From Symsagittifera roscoffensis (lineage: Eukaryota; Xenacoelomorpha; Acoela; Convolutidae), in NCBI RefSeq assembly GCF_963678635.1, contig NC_087071.1, forward strand, positions 10,031,842-10,095,841: a DNA stretch of 64,000 bases, read 5' to 3'. The notes beneath the pieces were generated by a model. It did no database searches. It worked only from the letters and a program-made list of their open reading frames with translations, and was not told where the DNA came from. Both the position numbers and the translations under genes were made by a program. Of this stretch, positions 12,413-22,286 are shown piece after piece; the first letter of the stretch is position 1, and every line of letters starts with the position of its first letter.

Positions 12413-13226
12413 TCACCCCAAGTTTGAGATCTTGAAACCCAGCCACTCTATTTCTTTTTGGAAAAATGCACATTTATCCCATTTTACTGCCATGTTCTTG
12501 TTGTTCAAGATGTTTAAAATTTTTGTTAATATCGCCTTGTGTTCATTTAGAGATCTTTTCGAAGCTATTAAAATGTCGTGTCGTCGACATAACAATTGGT
12601 AAAAGGAATTTCATTCAGTAATGAATCCATCACCTTCTGGAACTCGTTTGGCATATCGCCTAGTCCGTAAAATCCCGTTAAAAATCTTTAGGTCCCGGTG
12701 GTTTCACCACCTACAGTACTAAAACTGCATCGTTTGCTGGTGTATGTAGGTGTATGTACATAATTTTAGTTGACTGTACGCGTTTTATAGATCTAAATTA
12801 CTAAACCAGACTTCCCCTGAATCTTTGATGGAAAGTTGGAGGGCTATGTTGTCGATAAGCTCGTGTATGTTCGGCATTTGTTATTTGCTCTTGAACATCT
12901 GGTTATTTAAGAGTTTCGAATCTAATGCCAACTTGATACTACCGTCTTTTTTTTCTTTTTATCACTATTGGACTAATAAAACAGTCTTCATTGCATTTGC
13001 TTAATTTCACATTACGCCCCTCTTTTTCCATTCTATTTAATTCCACCTTTACACTATCTAGTAAATGCAGAGGAATTCTTCTTCCTTTGGTTTGAATAGG
13101 TTTGAATGGAGAGTGGAAATGAGTGATTTTTCTGTCCAATGGTATTTTCCCTACTCTGTTGAATAATCTTTTGTACTTATGAAACAGATTAAAAGTTGTG
13201 TCTGAATGATTGTTTAACTTACACAA
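12413..13226 (-). pseudogene. Element A reverse transcriptase, frameshifted
   Basis: The N-terminal part (13226-12939) carries KGRRIPLHLLDSVKVEL, the entry block of Ty3 RTs. The active-site box YVDD is intact at 12591-12580. The frame then shifts, and DILIASKRSL and the following thumb-entry block (WDKCAFFQKEIEWLGFKI) are read in another frame (12595-12413). Sequence between 12939 and 12600 contains further palm motifs in broken frames. The family and role are secure, but no intact enzyme could be made. Confidence 0.85.
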
Positions 13227-13269
13227 ATCCGGGGGGTTACGTTGTTGGGTAGTAGAGGCTGCCGTTGGT

Positions 13270-13593
13270 CTATTTCGATTCCGATTTGTGGTAAATTATC
13301 GTTTCCCAAGATATTGCTCTCATGTCCAGAAGTGATAAAAAATACAGTTTCATCCGTGATCCATCATTGTATTGTTTTCTAACTACAACTTTTCCGATGA
13401 TGTTAATTGTTACGTTGGTAAACCCGCAGTATAATTCTCGAGTCTTCTCGTCTACTGGGTGTATTTCCATTTGTAGGTTTCTAAACTTCATTTCGTGCAA
13501 GATGTTTTGCTTTAAGAAGCTCACTGGGCTCGCTGAATCCACTGGAATGTTCAGATTAACTATCGCATCATCTCCCAGTCCGATGTTAACCAA
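13270..13593 (-). pseudogene. Element A aspartic protease
   Basis: A 107-codon stretch between the zinc knuckle and RT contains VDSASPVSFL, in which the catalytic D-T/S-G-A is changed to DSAS. The following text (INIIGKVVVRKQY) resembles the flap strand of retropepsins. The position and the remnant of the active-site loop support the call; the missing Gly argues it is inactive. Confidence 0.65.
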
Positions 13594-13603
13594 TTTCTTG
13601 ATG

Positions 13604-13930
13604 TTAACAATTTCTTAAGGTTCTGATGCTAAGAACGGAATATTCGTCGTTGTCGCTGATCCCCTCTTCTATCCACGCGTTAATCACACCACAAAAATTT
13701 TCTTCAAGTCTTGCTTTAAGGTCTTTTGGGGAGTATGAACAATTCTGACTATTTACAGATTCTTCTACAGTATTTACAGCGGGTTTTCTTCCTTTCGATT
13801 TACACAGTCTTCCAAAATGTCCTTTATTTTTACAAATAATACAGATTATTTCCTTCGCCGGACACATTCATATGACCCTTGGTAAACGCATTGCCGCATT
13901 TCATACAAGTATTAGATCTTTCTATGTTCA
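13604..13930 (-). pseudogene. Element A nucleocapsid zinc knuckles
   Basis: The stretch 13867-13604 begins CPAKEIICIICKNKGHF and has a complete C-X2-C-X4-H-X4-C knuckle (CIICKNKGHFGRLC). A first, less regular knuckle (CMKCGNAFTKGH) lies just upstream at about 13920-13870, one frame off. The double knuckle joined by CPAK is typical of metazoan Ty3 Gag. It would bind the element RNA. Confidence 0.8.
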
Positions 13931-14001
13931 AGCTTGGTTCCTTCTTTACATTATTAAAATTTTTGTACACTCTGCCGCTACTTCCTGTCGTGTTGAATGA
14001 T

Positions 14002-14640
14002 CTAGTCATATTTGTTAAGTTCAGATGGTTTTTTCGTCGATGTAGCTTTTTTCGTCGATGTCTTCAAGTAGCTTTTTTCGTCGATGTTGGCTTGGTTGAG
14101 TGCATCCACTGAATTAAGAGTCTCCGAAAGTAATCGACGTGGTGAATCACAGTTTTTCATGTTAAAAATAATTACATCTCTGATCCACCCCTGTTCAGCG
14201 TTGATTCCAATTTCGCATGATCTTGCTAAACCTGATAGTGCGCCCCAAAATTGTTCATAGGATTCCCTATCCTTTTGCTTTCTGCTTAGCAGCTTATATC
14301 GTTCGAACGTAATATTTGTCGGTTTGATAAAGGCAGCTTCTAGTAGTTCAAAAAACTCTTTGAACGAGGTTCCTAGGATTTTCACCCTTGGGTGTTTTTG
14401 AGCAAAGACTCTCTTTACTTCCGCTCCTAAGGCCAAATATAAGATTGATCTCACTTTTTTTTCAGCCTCATATCTCCTCATTCCGCCGAATTTTCGTTTC
14501 TTTTCTGCTAGTGTTTTATCTTGTGCGTGCTCGTAGACTCGCATAGTCTCTTTATTTTTGGCCTCCCTAGCTTTCCTCTGTGGGTCAGTTTCTGACTCCT
14601 GGGCGCCTTCTAGGACTGGTATCGTTGTCTCCCCTTCCAA
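14002..14640 (-). pseudogene. Element A gag (matrix/capsid part)
   Basis: A 212-codon open frame with the Ty3 Gag capsid pattern: FFELLEAAFIKPTNITFERY followed by LSRKQKDRESYEQFWGALSG, then a WIRDVIIFNMKN block and LLSETLNSVDALNQA. These match the retrotransposon Gag family in order and spacing. It would form the virus-like particle. It is the best-preserved ORF of the element but is separated from the knuckles by frame breaks. An upstream extension continues toward the 5' LTR in broken frames. Confidence 0.8.
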
Positions 14641-14767
14641 TGGTTCCTTTAGATTACCTATATCTAGATTTTCTTTAGCAATGATAGCCAGATGAAATTG
14701 GTCTATCCAGTTGTTCCATTGGGTGGGGGGTTCTACCGTGTGTTTTGGCCAAAAGGCGGGTATTCTC

Positions 14768-14797
14768 GCAGATTCGAATCAGTTGTCGACTGCGCCA
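14768..14797 (-). other. tRNA-Ser primer-binding site of element A
   Basis: Directly next to the 5' LTR, the minus strand reads TGGCGCAGTCG (14797-14787), the exact complement of a tRNA-Ser 3' end (CGACTGCGCCA). The plus strand continues to read like the tRNA further in: the block at 14771-14780 is GATTCGAATC, which resembles the tRNA T-arm. The primer site may therefore be longer than the usual 11-18 bases. Confidence 0.85.
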
Positions 14798-15007
14798 TAA
14801 TAAAAGTATGCAAATATCACTGGTAACTAAATTAACTATCTAAGTTAAAAAAGGAATAAAATAATGTGTAAATTGAAACTGACCGATGTCTTAAAAGAGC
14901 AACTAGTGACGCAAAGTCCACTGGACTTCGTAGAATAGACATTAACTGGTACTTGATAATTCTATAGAGGTCAAGGTTAAGAAATACTAAAATAATAAAT
15001 CAGAACA
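14798..15007 (-). repeat. 5' LTR of element A
   Basis: Close copy of 8536-8746 in the same orientation, followed on its right by the CATAC target duplication. Its inner end has TA where the other copy has TG on the plus strand. It should contain the promoter of the element, but I cannot place a TATA box or start site with confidence. Confidence 0.92.
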
Positions 15008-15012
15008 CATAC

Positions 15013-16096
15013 CCCCCTTTAATACACCCCCGCTCACACCTCCTCGTTTATAGCATCCACCATTTACGCCTCCTCCCTTTGGGTACGACCCGCTTCCCCG
15101 CGCTATAACCTCACATCCCGTCCTTGTCACAATTAATCGGGGAGGGGGTGGATAAACGAAGAAGGGGGTTGCGGTAAAGAGCGCATTTCATAAAAAAAAC
15201 TAGTTTCAGATTTGGATCAGACCGTGAGTATAGCATACATTAATGGTAGATTTGCAAAACAATTTTTAGACTGCAAAAGTTTATAGATTATATTTCATTA
15301 TAATCACTTATATTGGATTTTGAATGAGTTAGTCAAATTAATGGGTACTGAAATTTAAAACATTTGTATTTTTACGGTTTCCCTTATAATCGATTTTTAT
15401 CCAAACTCCGGTGGGGTAAATATTTTTCTTGTTTTTGTCACGAACGCCCGTTTATCTATTACAAACGGAGAAAATAAAATATCAATCTGTACTTCCGACG
15501 GTTCGCCAGGTTCTTAATCCTTTTTTTACAGTAAGCATAAGCATTTGTTGTGATAGAAGTCCGTATTTTTAAACTTTTCTTCGGACACTTCAGAGAAGTT
15601 AGTTTCAATTATGGTTTTAAGACCAGGTTTTGTTGCAAGATACTGCTGGAAGACTTCAACGGAAAAGTTAATTTTGGGTAATCTGTTTGTGATACTGTGA
15701 CATGACTTGTCTCGCGTGAGAAAATGAAATATAATTGCTGTTTTTGTACCATATCTGCTGAACAAGCGAAAATGAGGAACATATTGTTAAACATGATTAT
15801 AAACGGTTTTCATGAGGTGAAACTTTCCGAAACAAAGAAAAAATACAAGTAATGGACTATCTTATTGGCAGAAAATTGTTGGAGCTGAGTTGAACTGATC
15901 GCTCAGTTCTTCTTTATCAGACTAGGAAGGTTGACAAATAATTCAAGGTCTTTAATTAAGCCTCAAAAATTTAAATTTTTCTCTAAATTATTAGTTACTC
16001 GAGGTAATATTCTAGGTAATACTCTACAATTTTTCGAGGTAATATTACTTAAAAGAAATAAATTCATTACAATAAAGATTTTTTGTTCATGTGTCC
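15013..16096. other. Gene-free spacer with C-rich and G-rich arms
   Basis: From 15013 to about 15110 the plus strand is C-rich and at about 15137-15175 it is G-rich; this is the continuation of the palindromic target in which element A sits. The rest is AT-rich with no supported gene. Confidence 0.5.
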
Positions 16097-16609
16097 TTAC
16101 GAGGCCAAACTGTAAACTTTGTGAATTTTAAGTGGATTTTGCAACAGGAAAAATCAGATTTGTCAAGGAGTCCGCAACATTGCTATTTTTCTTTGGTTTT
16201 CTCTGCTGTATTTGATTCCACGGACGTATAGCATTAACACTGTGTTGCTCAAAATCCCTCCAAAAACAGGCAATTTTGCGGAATCCGCAACAAAATGTGT
16301 GAGATCTGACACCAGTTTGTGGAATCCATGAACAAGTAACAATATGTATTTTTCAAAATTAAGCTGTCGCGGAATCCGCTACTGTAAGTGGAATTCTCAT
16401 AAATTTGCGAACTCCTTTTACATTTGCAGAATCCGCTCACATTTGGGGAATCTGGAACAAGTACCTATTTTTGCTTTTTGAGTCCAAATAAATTTTCTAA
16501 AATAAACCCACTTACATTTTGGAACATATTTGAAAACTTGTATCTGGAACCCAGAAACATACAGACACAAAATTGTGGGCCTATCCAGTGCACAGTTTGG
16601 CCTCGTAAT
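16097..16609. mobile_element. Inverted-repeat element, family member 2
   Basis: It begins TTACGAGGCCAAACTGTA and ends with CACAGTTTGGCCTCGTAA, which are inverted copies of each other and of the ends of the 6921-7118 element. Inside, the words gcggaatccgc and gaatccgca recur several times. No protein is encoded. Same MITE-like family as member 1 but 513 bp instead of 198. Confidence 0.62.
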
Positions 16610-17198
16610 GGTTGAAATTTTTTTAATGTGAAATGGTTTTTAAGTTATACCTTTGAAATTGATGCTGTGTTAGCATAAAAAAATTCCTGTTTACAAAAAT
16701 TATATGCTAACTACTTAAGGCAAGAAAAGAAAACAAAATCGGAGAAAATACATTCTACGAGTTCCATTCTCATTATTTTGTTTGTTGAAAACAAAAATAT
16801 GAAATTTTTTATCGGAAAATTGCCGTTTGACTGATCCTCTTGAGATACATTCAGAACTATCGTTTGATTATTAGAAAAAAGCATTCAATGAAAAACTATT
16901 GGTTTAGTGGATGATTTACCCGGTGGAATTGCCGCAAAATATCTAAAGTAGATAATACGTCAGTAGTGGCCTAAATGCGCGCGGTTTTTTTGGTTGATAT
17001 CATTTTAAAAAATTAATATAAATAATAAGGAATTCCTAAAATGACGTCACAGGCAGCAGAAATTTGTAACACTACTCTCATAATAGCAAGGAATATGCTA
17101 TCGAAAAAAAAACAAACGACGCGTTCCAAAAATGTTATTTTGTGAAATTTTTACTGAGAAACAAACGAAATTTTAGTGAGAAAAACAACTGAAGCCTA
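16610..17198. other. Gene-free AT-rich spacer
   Basis: No gene, RNA or repeat that I can support. The following relic of a retroelement integrase begins without any recognisable boundary. Confidence 0.45.
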
Positions 17199-17546
17199 TT
17201 GGAAATGACTGAAAATTCAGATGCATCGCCCCCTAGACCGAGGCAAGACGCCAATGATTTATCTTCAACCAATGTACACGGCACGATTTCATCTCGTCAG
17301 CCTTTGGCTGAATCTGCTTTCTGGGATGTTTACCACAAAAAGGAAACGGGTAAATTTTTACTCATATGTGTAGATCGGTTCTCTGAAGTTCCGTCGATGC
17401 AGGTTCGGACGCGAACAACGGCTTGCGTACTAACTTTTTTGGAAAATTTTTTAGCAGTACATGCTAGACCGATAGTAAAACGTACTAACCAAGGCTCTGT
17501 AGCGAATTCAGTGAGCAAGTTTTGCACCAAAAACAATATCAAGTAG
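17199..17546 (+). pseudogene. Relic of a Ty3-type integrase related to element A
   Basis: The second half of this 115-codon stretch reads FLLICVDRFSEVPSMQV, then a block ending RTNQGSVANSVSKFC. This aligns in order with the integrase of element A (LLLCIDRFSKFPSAKV and RVDRGSSFISNDFGNFC). The first catalytic Asp is present; the second Asp position is Asn. It is on the opposite strand to element A, so it comes from a separate insertion. The first ~50 residues do not look like integrase. Confidence 0.65.
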
Positions 17547-18098
17547 GTAATTGCCCCGGTTGGAACTAATTGAGCGTTTTTTTTTCAGAAATCAAAACCT
17601 TCCTCGAAATCAGAGTTGAACAAAATCATGATTGTTTTTCAAACACAGACTCATCAATTGATGAGTTTTTGTCATTTTGAGGCCCATACTAATAGAAAAT
17701 CGAACACAATTTGACACACAGTTACTCGGAGCACATTGTTCAACATTATGTCTTGCAAAAATGTTCTGCTTTCATTTGAAAAAAAAACAACAAGATGTTC
17801 GCAATAAGAGTCAAGCACATCAAATAGGCTAGTAAAGAAAACGAAAATGTTTGACTCTAGCTGTTATATGCTAATTTGAAAATGATACTGAAGAAAAAGT
17901 TGTTTGTTATTCCAATCATACAGCACGTTAAATTTGGGAAAGCCGATTGATAAATCTGATATATCGATAAGTTAAGTTTTGAGAACGGCGGTTTAAGCTG
18001 ACATTTTACCTCAACTGAAAAAAAAAATAAGGATCAAAGAAAGCACCTGAACTCAATCCATGTAAGCAAGCGGCTCTTAAAGTCACAAATCAATCGCT
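17547..18098. other. Gene-free AT-rich spacer within retroelement relics
   Basis: No supported gene. It separates the integrase relic from a tail-like relic, and may be decayed retroelement sequence. Confidence 0.4.
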
Positions 18099-19350
18099 GT
18101 GGACACGTTTCCGATGGAATCAGCGGGTTGTACACAGGGGACCTCCACGGACCCGATACAGATCGAAAGCTCTTCGAATGGGTTGCTGCTGGTCGAAAGC
18201 CCAGTAATTGCTCGACCAGAAGCGACAAAAACCTTTGAGGATCCAATAGCACAAACCAATATCTTCGGGATCGACTGGTACAGTATTTTAAATCCAGGGG
18301 TAAGATTGCGTCATACTCGAGTTCCGAAGATGGTAGCATTTTACGGATGGAAAGCCAGGTGCCAGAAAGACAAAATTTCCCGGTGAAACTTTCCTCAGCG
18401 GTCACGGCAGAAGCAGTTGAGTAGGATCAGATTAGAAGCAACTCGGTTGATATTGATGTGCAAGCGGGATGTTCGGCGCGGCAGAAAGAGGGAAAATGTC
18501 TTCTATAGCCGCAGAAGTTAAGGTTCAAATCTTGAAGAGAAATTAAGATTTAACTGTCAGTTACACCACCAAAATATATCTAGGATGAGGTACAGCTTGA
18601 GGTACCAGAAACCCTAACACGAAGAAGCCTAGGTTGATATTAAGAGATAAAACGACGCCTTTGCGAGATCGAAGATCACTGAAATTTTTCATTTCAAGCG
18701 CCCGTCATAAGCTCTTGAAAACGTTCAGCCTATCACGGGGAAGAGCCTCGAAGCGCTTCTCAGAAACTCGTCATCAGTTCGAAAAAGATAGATAATCCCA
18801 TAAAGTGCAGGTGACACATGTTTTTGACAAAGGGTTGTGCCGCTTTGACTTGGGGTACTTCTTTTGCATGATGAAATTTCACTGGTTAGATGAGGATATT
18901 TCTAATCATTTTTTCGTTGACGTGTTGAACAAGCTGCGGAGGATGAACAGCCGGGAAAATCCGACGGTCAGGCAATTTGTTCGACACAAAGCGAATGAAC
19001 TGGAGACGCGATTGATAGGGTAGGACTGGATATTTTGGATAGAACTGCTCTCGAATTAATGACTTCAGTGCCTACTTCTGGTAGAGTCAAAGCAGTGTAG
19101 TTCCGACGGATCGGCTGACACGATGGAGACTTCGATGCCAATGGCAACTGGGGTATGCGAAGTGAAACAGACGATCAGTTTCGGAGACAATGAGAGGCCG
19201 AGGGCTGCGATGGTGAAAATGACAACAGCGGAGAGTGCGGATTGCGGCGCTGGCAACATGCGATTTGGTTCCGGCGTTGGACTGTCAGCCATTACTAAGA
19301 ACGATCGTCACAGACAGAGTTTGAAGGAGCTCGAAAGGATGTGAAAGAAT
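18099..19350 (+). pseudogene. Relics of element A-like tail and possible gag
   Basis: At 18099-18386 an open stretch includes TDPIQIESSS, matching the DNPIRIESS motif in the tail of element A, so this is the corresponding part of a related element on the plus strand. Further along (18805-19023) a Gag-like block is possible: FVDVLNKLRRMNSRENPTV resembles the capsid pattern of Ty3 Gag, but the evidence is weak. Stops and frameshifts are frequent to 19350. No LTR was found for this copy. Sequence 19351-19546 up to the gap has nothing recognisable. Confidence 0.45.
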
Positions 19351-19546
19351 TAAAGATTTTGAAGAATGAAAACGAAATTGTCGTGCACAAAATTTTTTGA
19401 AAGTCTGTTGGAAGGGGCAAAGAGTGGATATAATCTGCGGGTTAACTGATATTTAAAATAACTTGTCACGTGGCTCTGTCATGAGACAACCTTCAGTACC
19501 TCACTCTAGTTTATCTATTTTTCCGTATTTGTACTATAATCATATC

Positions 19547-19746
19547 NNNNNNNNNNNNNNNNNNNNNNNNNNNNNNNNNNNNNNNNNNNNNNNNNNNNNN
19601 NNNNNNNNNNNNNNNNNNNNNNNNNNNNNNNNNNNNNNNNNNNNNNNNNNNNNNNNNNNNNNNNNNNNNNNNNNNNNNNNNNNNNNNNNNNNNNNNNNNN
19701 NNNNNNNNNNNNNNNNNNNNNNNNNNNNNNNNNNNNNNNNNNNNNN
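19547..19746. other. Assembly gap of 200 N
   Basis: Two hundred undetermined bases. Any open frame running through it is an artefact. The left side belongs to retroelement relics and the right side to the coding remnant described next, so linkage across the gap is only as good as the scaffold. Confidence 1.
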
Positions 19747-19887
19747 CCAATATTTTTTTTGCATTGGTTTTGACGCTGACGAGTTTGATAAACAGAAAGC
19801 AGCTACCTTGTCTTTTGCTCTGTAAAAACCATATTGATGCATTAAATTAAACGACGCAAGCATCATTATTAGGAATTTTCTCCGCAT
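19747..19887 (-). pseudogene. Partial ORF with signal-peptide-like start
   Basis: On the minus strand an ATG at 19887 opens a frame that runs into the gap. It begins MRRKFLIMMLASFNL, basic residues followed by a short hydrophobic run like a secretory signal. Only 47 codons are visible before the gap, so neither the product nor its reality can be judged. Confidence 0.25.
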
Positions 19888-19950
19888 TTTCCAGTTGTGA
19901 ATGAAGAAACATCTCTAAAGCTAAAGAAATGACCTTGAATAAAAAAAGCC

Positions 19951-20451
19951 CTAACCACCCCAATTCAGCAGAGTTCCATATTCAATTATCAGTAAAGATC
20001 TTCCCAAATGAATACGAGATATTCTTCTCAAGTTAAATAAAGTTTCCTTGTGGCGGTATTTTGGACCGATGAGAAAGTTAACACGAAGAAAAATATAAGT
20101 ATAATTTTTAGACTGAAAAATTTTTGGGTAAAAGTGACCAATTTCCCAACTAAATTCACCATTGCCAGGTCTTATCAGAAAATTGAACTTGTTTCCTGCA
20201 ATATTTACATCTAAAACAGAAGGCTCGTATAGACCATCTTCATAGCGATAAGGATTTTCAAAACCAATGAGATATCTTGAACTTTGTCAAAGTGAACTAC
20301 TCTCACTGAAACTGAATGCTTTCACGTTCATGTAAGTGTTGTTACTTCTCACAATAATGTTGGAAAAATATAATTCTTCCACTAAATTGAAAAAACTAAA
20401 ACTGCTGATAGCTTCAATATCTCCACCATTCACTGAGTTCAAGTTAATCAT
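19951..20451 (-). pseudogene. Unrecognised coding remnant with one in-frame TGA
   Basis: From the ATG at 20451 the minus strand stays in one frame for 167 codons to a TAG at 19951-19953, interrupted only by a TGA at 20287-20289. The text looks like real protein: NGGDIEAISSFSFFNLVEEL in the first part, and GFENPYRYEDGLYEPSVLDV and RPGNGEFSWEIGHFYPKIF after the TGA. I do not recognise a family. It abuts the left terminal repeat of element B (20455), which suggests that B inserted into or next to this sequence. It could be an exon of a host gene with a nonsense mutation. Confidence 0.5.
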
Positions 20452-20454
20452 GGC

Positions 20455-20746
20455 ATAGATTCGTGCAACTTCTTAGTCTAATACCGATCTTAATCTTACT
20501 CTTATATCCCTCAGCCTAAATAGATCTAAAGTATACTGGTTTTGCTACGAGTCGGTCTCTTGGAGAGCTAACTAAGTTAAAAGTTAAATTCAAATCTCTC
20601 TGGCGCTGAAATTATAAGTAATTTCAGCGCTTACAAAAAAGTGGGTTGTTAGTTTGATGGACAATGATTGGGTAGCATTTAATTTCCTATAGGGATAAAA
20701 TATCCAAATAATAACCATTAATAAAATCTAGTTTGGATCTGGTTCC
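20455..20746 (-). repeat. Left terminal repeat (3' LTR) of element B
   Basis: About 292 bp shared with 38738-39028 in the same orientation at roughly 85-90 percent by eye. It contains a perfect 12-bp inverted repeat at 20603-20630 (GCGCTGAAATTA, loop taag, TAATTTCAGCGC). Canonical LTR ends are not evident, so I call it an LTR by position relative to gag and pol. Confidence 0.75.
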
Positions 20747-20834
20747 ACCCATCCGGGGTTTACAGAGTTTTTTTTGTTCTTTGACTTTCATCTGTAATGG
20801 AGGATGGATGATGTTTGTTTGTATTTTGCGAGCA

Positions 20835-21179
20835 TCATTTCAGTTCCGTTCTGGGAGAAGGTTGACTTATCCGTCTGCCCCAGGAAGCTGGAAACGTCGA
20901 TAATAGTCTGTCGTTCGACAATGACTGTGACCGCCAACTGTTGCTGTTGCTTCTGGAAATCAATCTGATTTCCAAATGGTTTGTTATGATCGTTTTGGTA
21001 GAGAACTGTGTTTCGATCTCATTTGGGAATGGCGTGTAGTCTGAGCTTGGAGGGGGAGCCTTGTAACTTGGATCTGTACGTATACTTGAAAATCGAGATG
21101 GCCATTGGTCTGGTGCCAAATCGTACTTTAAATCCTTTGAGTTGTGATTGTAGGCAGCACATCGGTTGTGTTTAGTCAT
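20835..21179 (-). pseudogene. Last ORF of element B, unknown
   Basis: A 114-codon ATG-to-stop frame, 88 bases before the terminal repeat. The text is polar and rich in Ser, Asn and Pro (for example SSDYTPFPNEIETQF and RSNSNSWRSQSLSNDRLLS) without a motif I know. It may be the end of the extra coding region after the env-like gene, or a separate small gene read from a spliced RNA. It shows no disruption over its length, unlike most of the element. Confidence 0.4.
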
Positions 21180-22286
21180 TCTGTAGTTTGGTGTAGTTTG
21201 ATTGTGTTTGGGTCGTCTTGTTTCCTGATGCTTGTCTTTGGGCTATGCGTAATCTATATACTGCATTTTATCCTTCAATTATTATTATTTTTTTGTTATT
21301 TCTGTTTTTAGTTATGATCTTTTATTAGTTTTTACAAAAGCGTTTTCATTTAGCTCTGTCAATTTTAAAAAACTACTCACCCTTGGGTAGCTCTCATCGA
21401 AAATTGGGAGTGGGTCACAAAGCGTGATTCTAGCACGGCGGGTTAGGCCAGGAGTGAGGGTATGATTTCATGCTAGTTTTTTGTGGGGTCTTGTTTTGTT
21501 TTAACCTTTTATGTCTTTTTTACTGCTGGTTTTTTCTTTTGTTGTTTTGGTTGTGTCCTTTTCTCAAAATCAAATTGTTTAGTTTGGGTTTGTCTTTAGA
21601 CTTTGTTGGACTTATGAATAGTCTTCGAAAGAATAAATTATCCAGTTCTTAAGCTCGTTTAATCCAGTTTGAGTACGTTGGGTGGTTTTCTTTTCTTTGT
21701 CATGCTGTTAGGTTGTTGTTTGTGGTCTTTAGTAAGCTGCGTTGTTTAGTTTGGACTATTATATAACTCCTTTCCAACCGGGTCAAAGAAAAATTTTAAA
21801 CTTGTTAATAACGGTTGGAGTTGTTGTCAGTGAAATTTAAAACGTAATTCACTAGTTTAAACAATTCTTCGTGGCTGAGCTGTGCGATTATGGATAGAAG
21901 TTTAGGCGAGTGAATATTATCAAGAAGCGTCTTGAAAAAGTTTAGTACTGCTTTCATTTGCATACTTTTACTACTGGAAATTGCAAATTTACTACTTTGT
22001 GGGGGTTGAAGTTTTTAATTTATTTTCATCTTAGTTATTTTTACTGCATTGGGGAAAAGAATTTATATATCAATTTATTGTTGTTTGGGGGTAATTTTAA
22101 TGCTTTTTTCATTGCGATTGGTTAAAAGAAGTTTTCAAATTATGAAAAAAAAAGTTTCTGTTTTTCATTTGGTTTTTCTTTTTGTAGATGATTGTGCTCT
22201 GAAGGCTAAATAAAAAATAACACTTGATGAAAAATGGTTAGTATTCTTTTGATTTTGTTACTTTAAATTATTCAATTCATTTTTAC
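21180..22286 (-). other. Element B 3' non-coding stretch
   Basis: T-rich on the plus strand with no frame that I can support on either strand. It lies between the unknown ORF ending at 22287 and the last ORF at 21179-20835. Confidence 0.4.

Larger units (their letters stand above)
8536..15007 (-). mobile_element. Element A: complete but inactive Ty3-type LTR retrotransposon
   Basis: Two ~210-bp direct repeats (8536-8746 and 14798-15007) bound a 6.5-kb unit flanked on both sides by CATAC (8531-8535 and 15008-15012), the 5-bp target duplication expected of integrase. A tRNA-Ser primer site abuts the 5' LTR and a purine tract abuts the 3' LTR. Domain order on the minus strand is gag, zinc knuckle, protease, RT, RNase H, integrase, the order of the Ty3/gypsy (Metaviridae) group. 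Every domain is broken by stops or frameshifts. The two LTRs differ at a modest number of sites, so the insertion is old but not ancient. Confidence 0.93.

Noticed and set aside
14768-14797. A tRNA gene fragment on the plus strand (T-arm and acceptor end)
   Set aside because: There is no D-arm or anticodon arm, and it sits exactly at the primer site next to the LTR, so it is a primer-binding site.
19511-19887. Open frames crossing the N block
   Set aside because: They are produced by undetermined bases and say nothing about coding.
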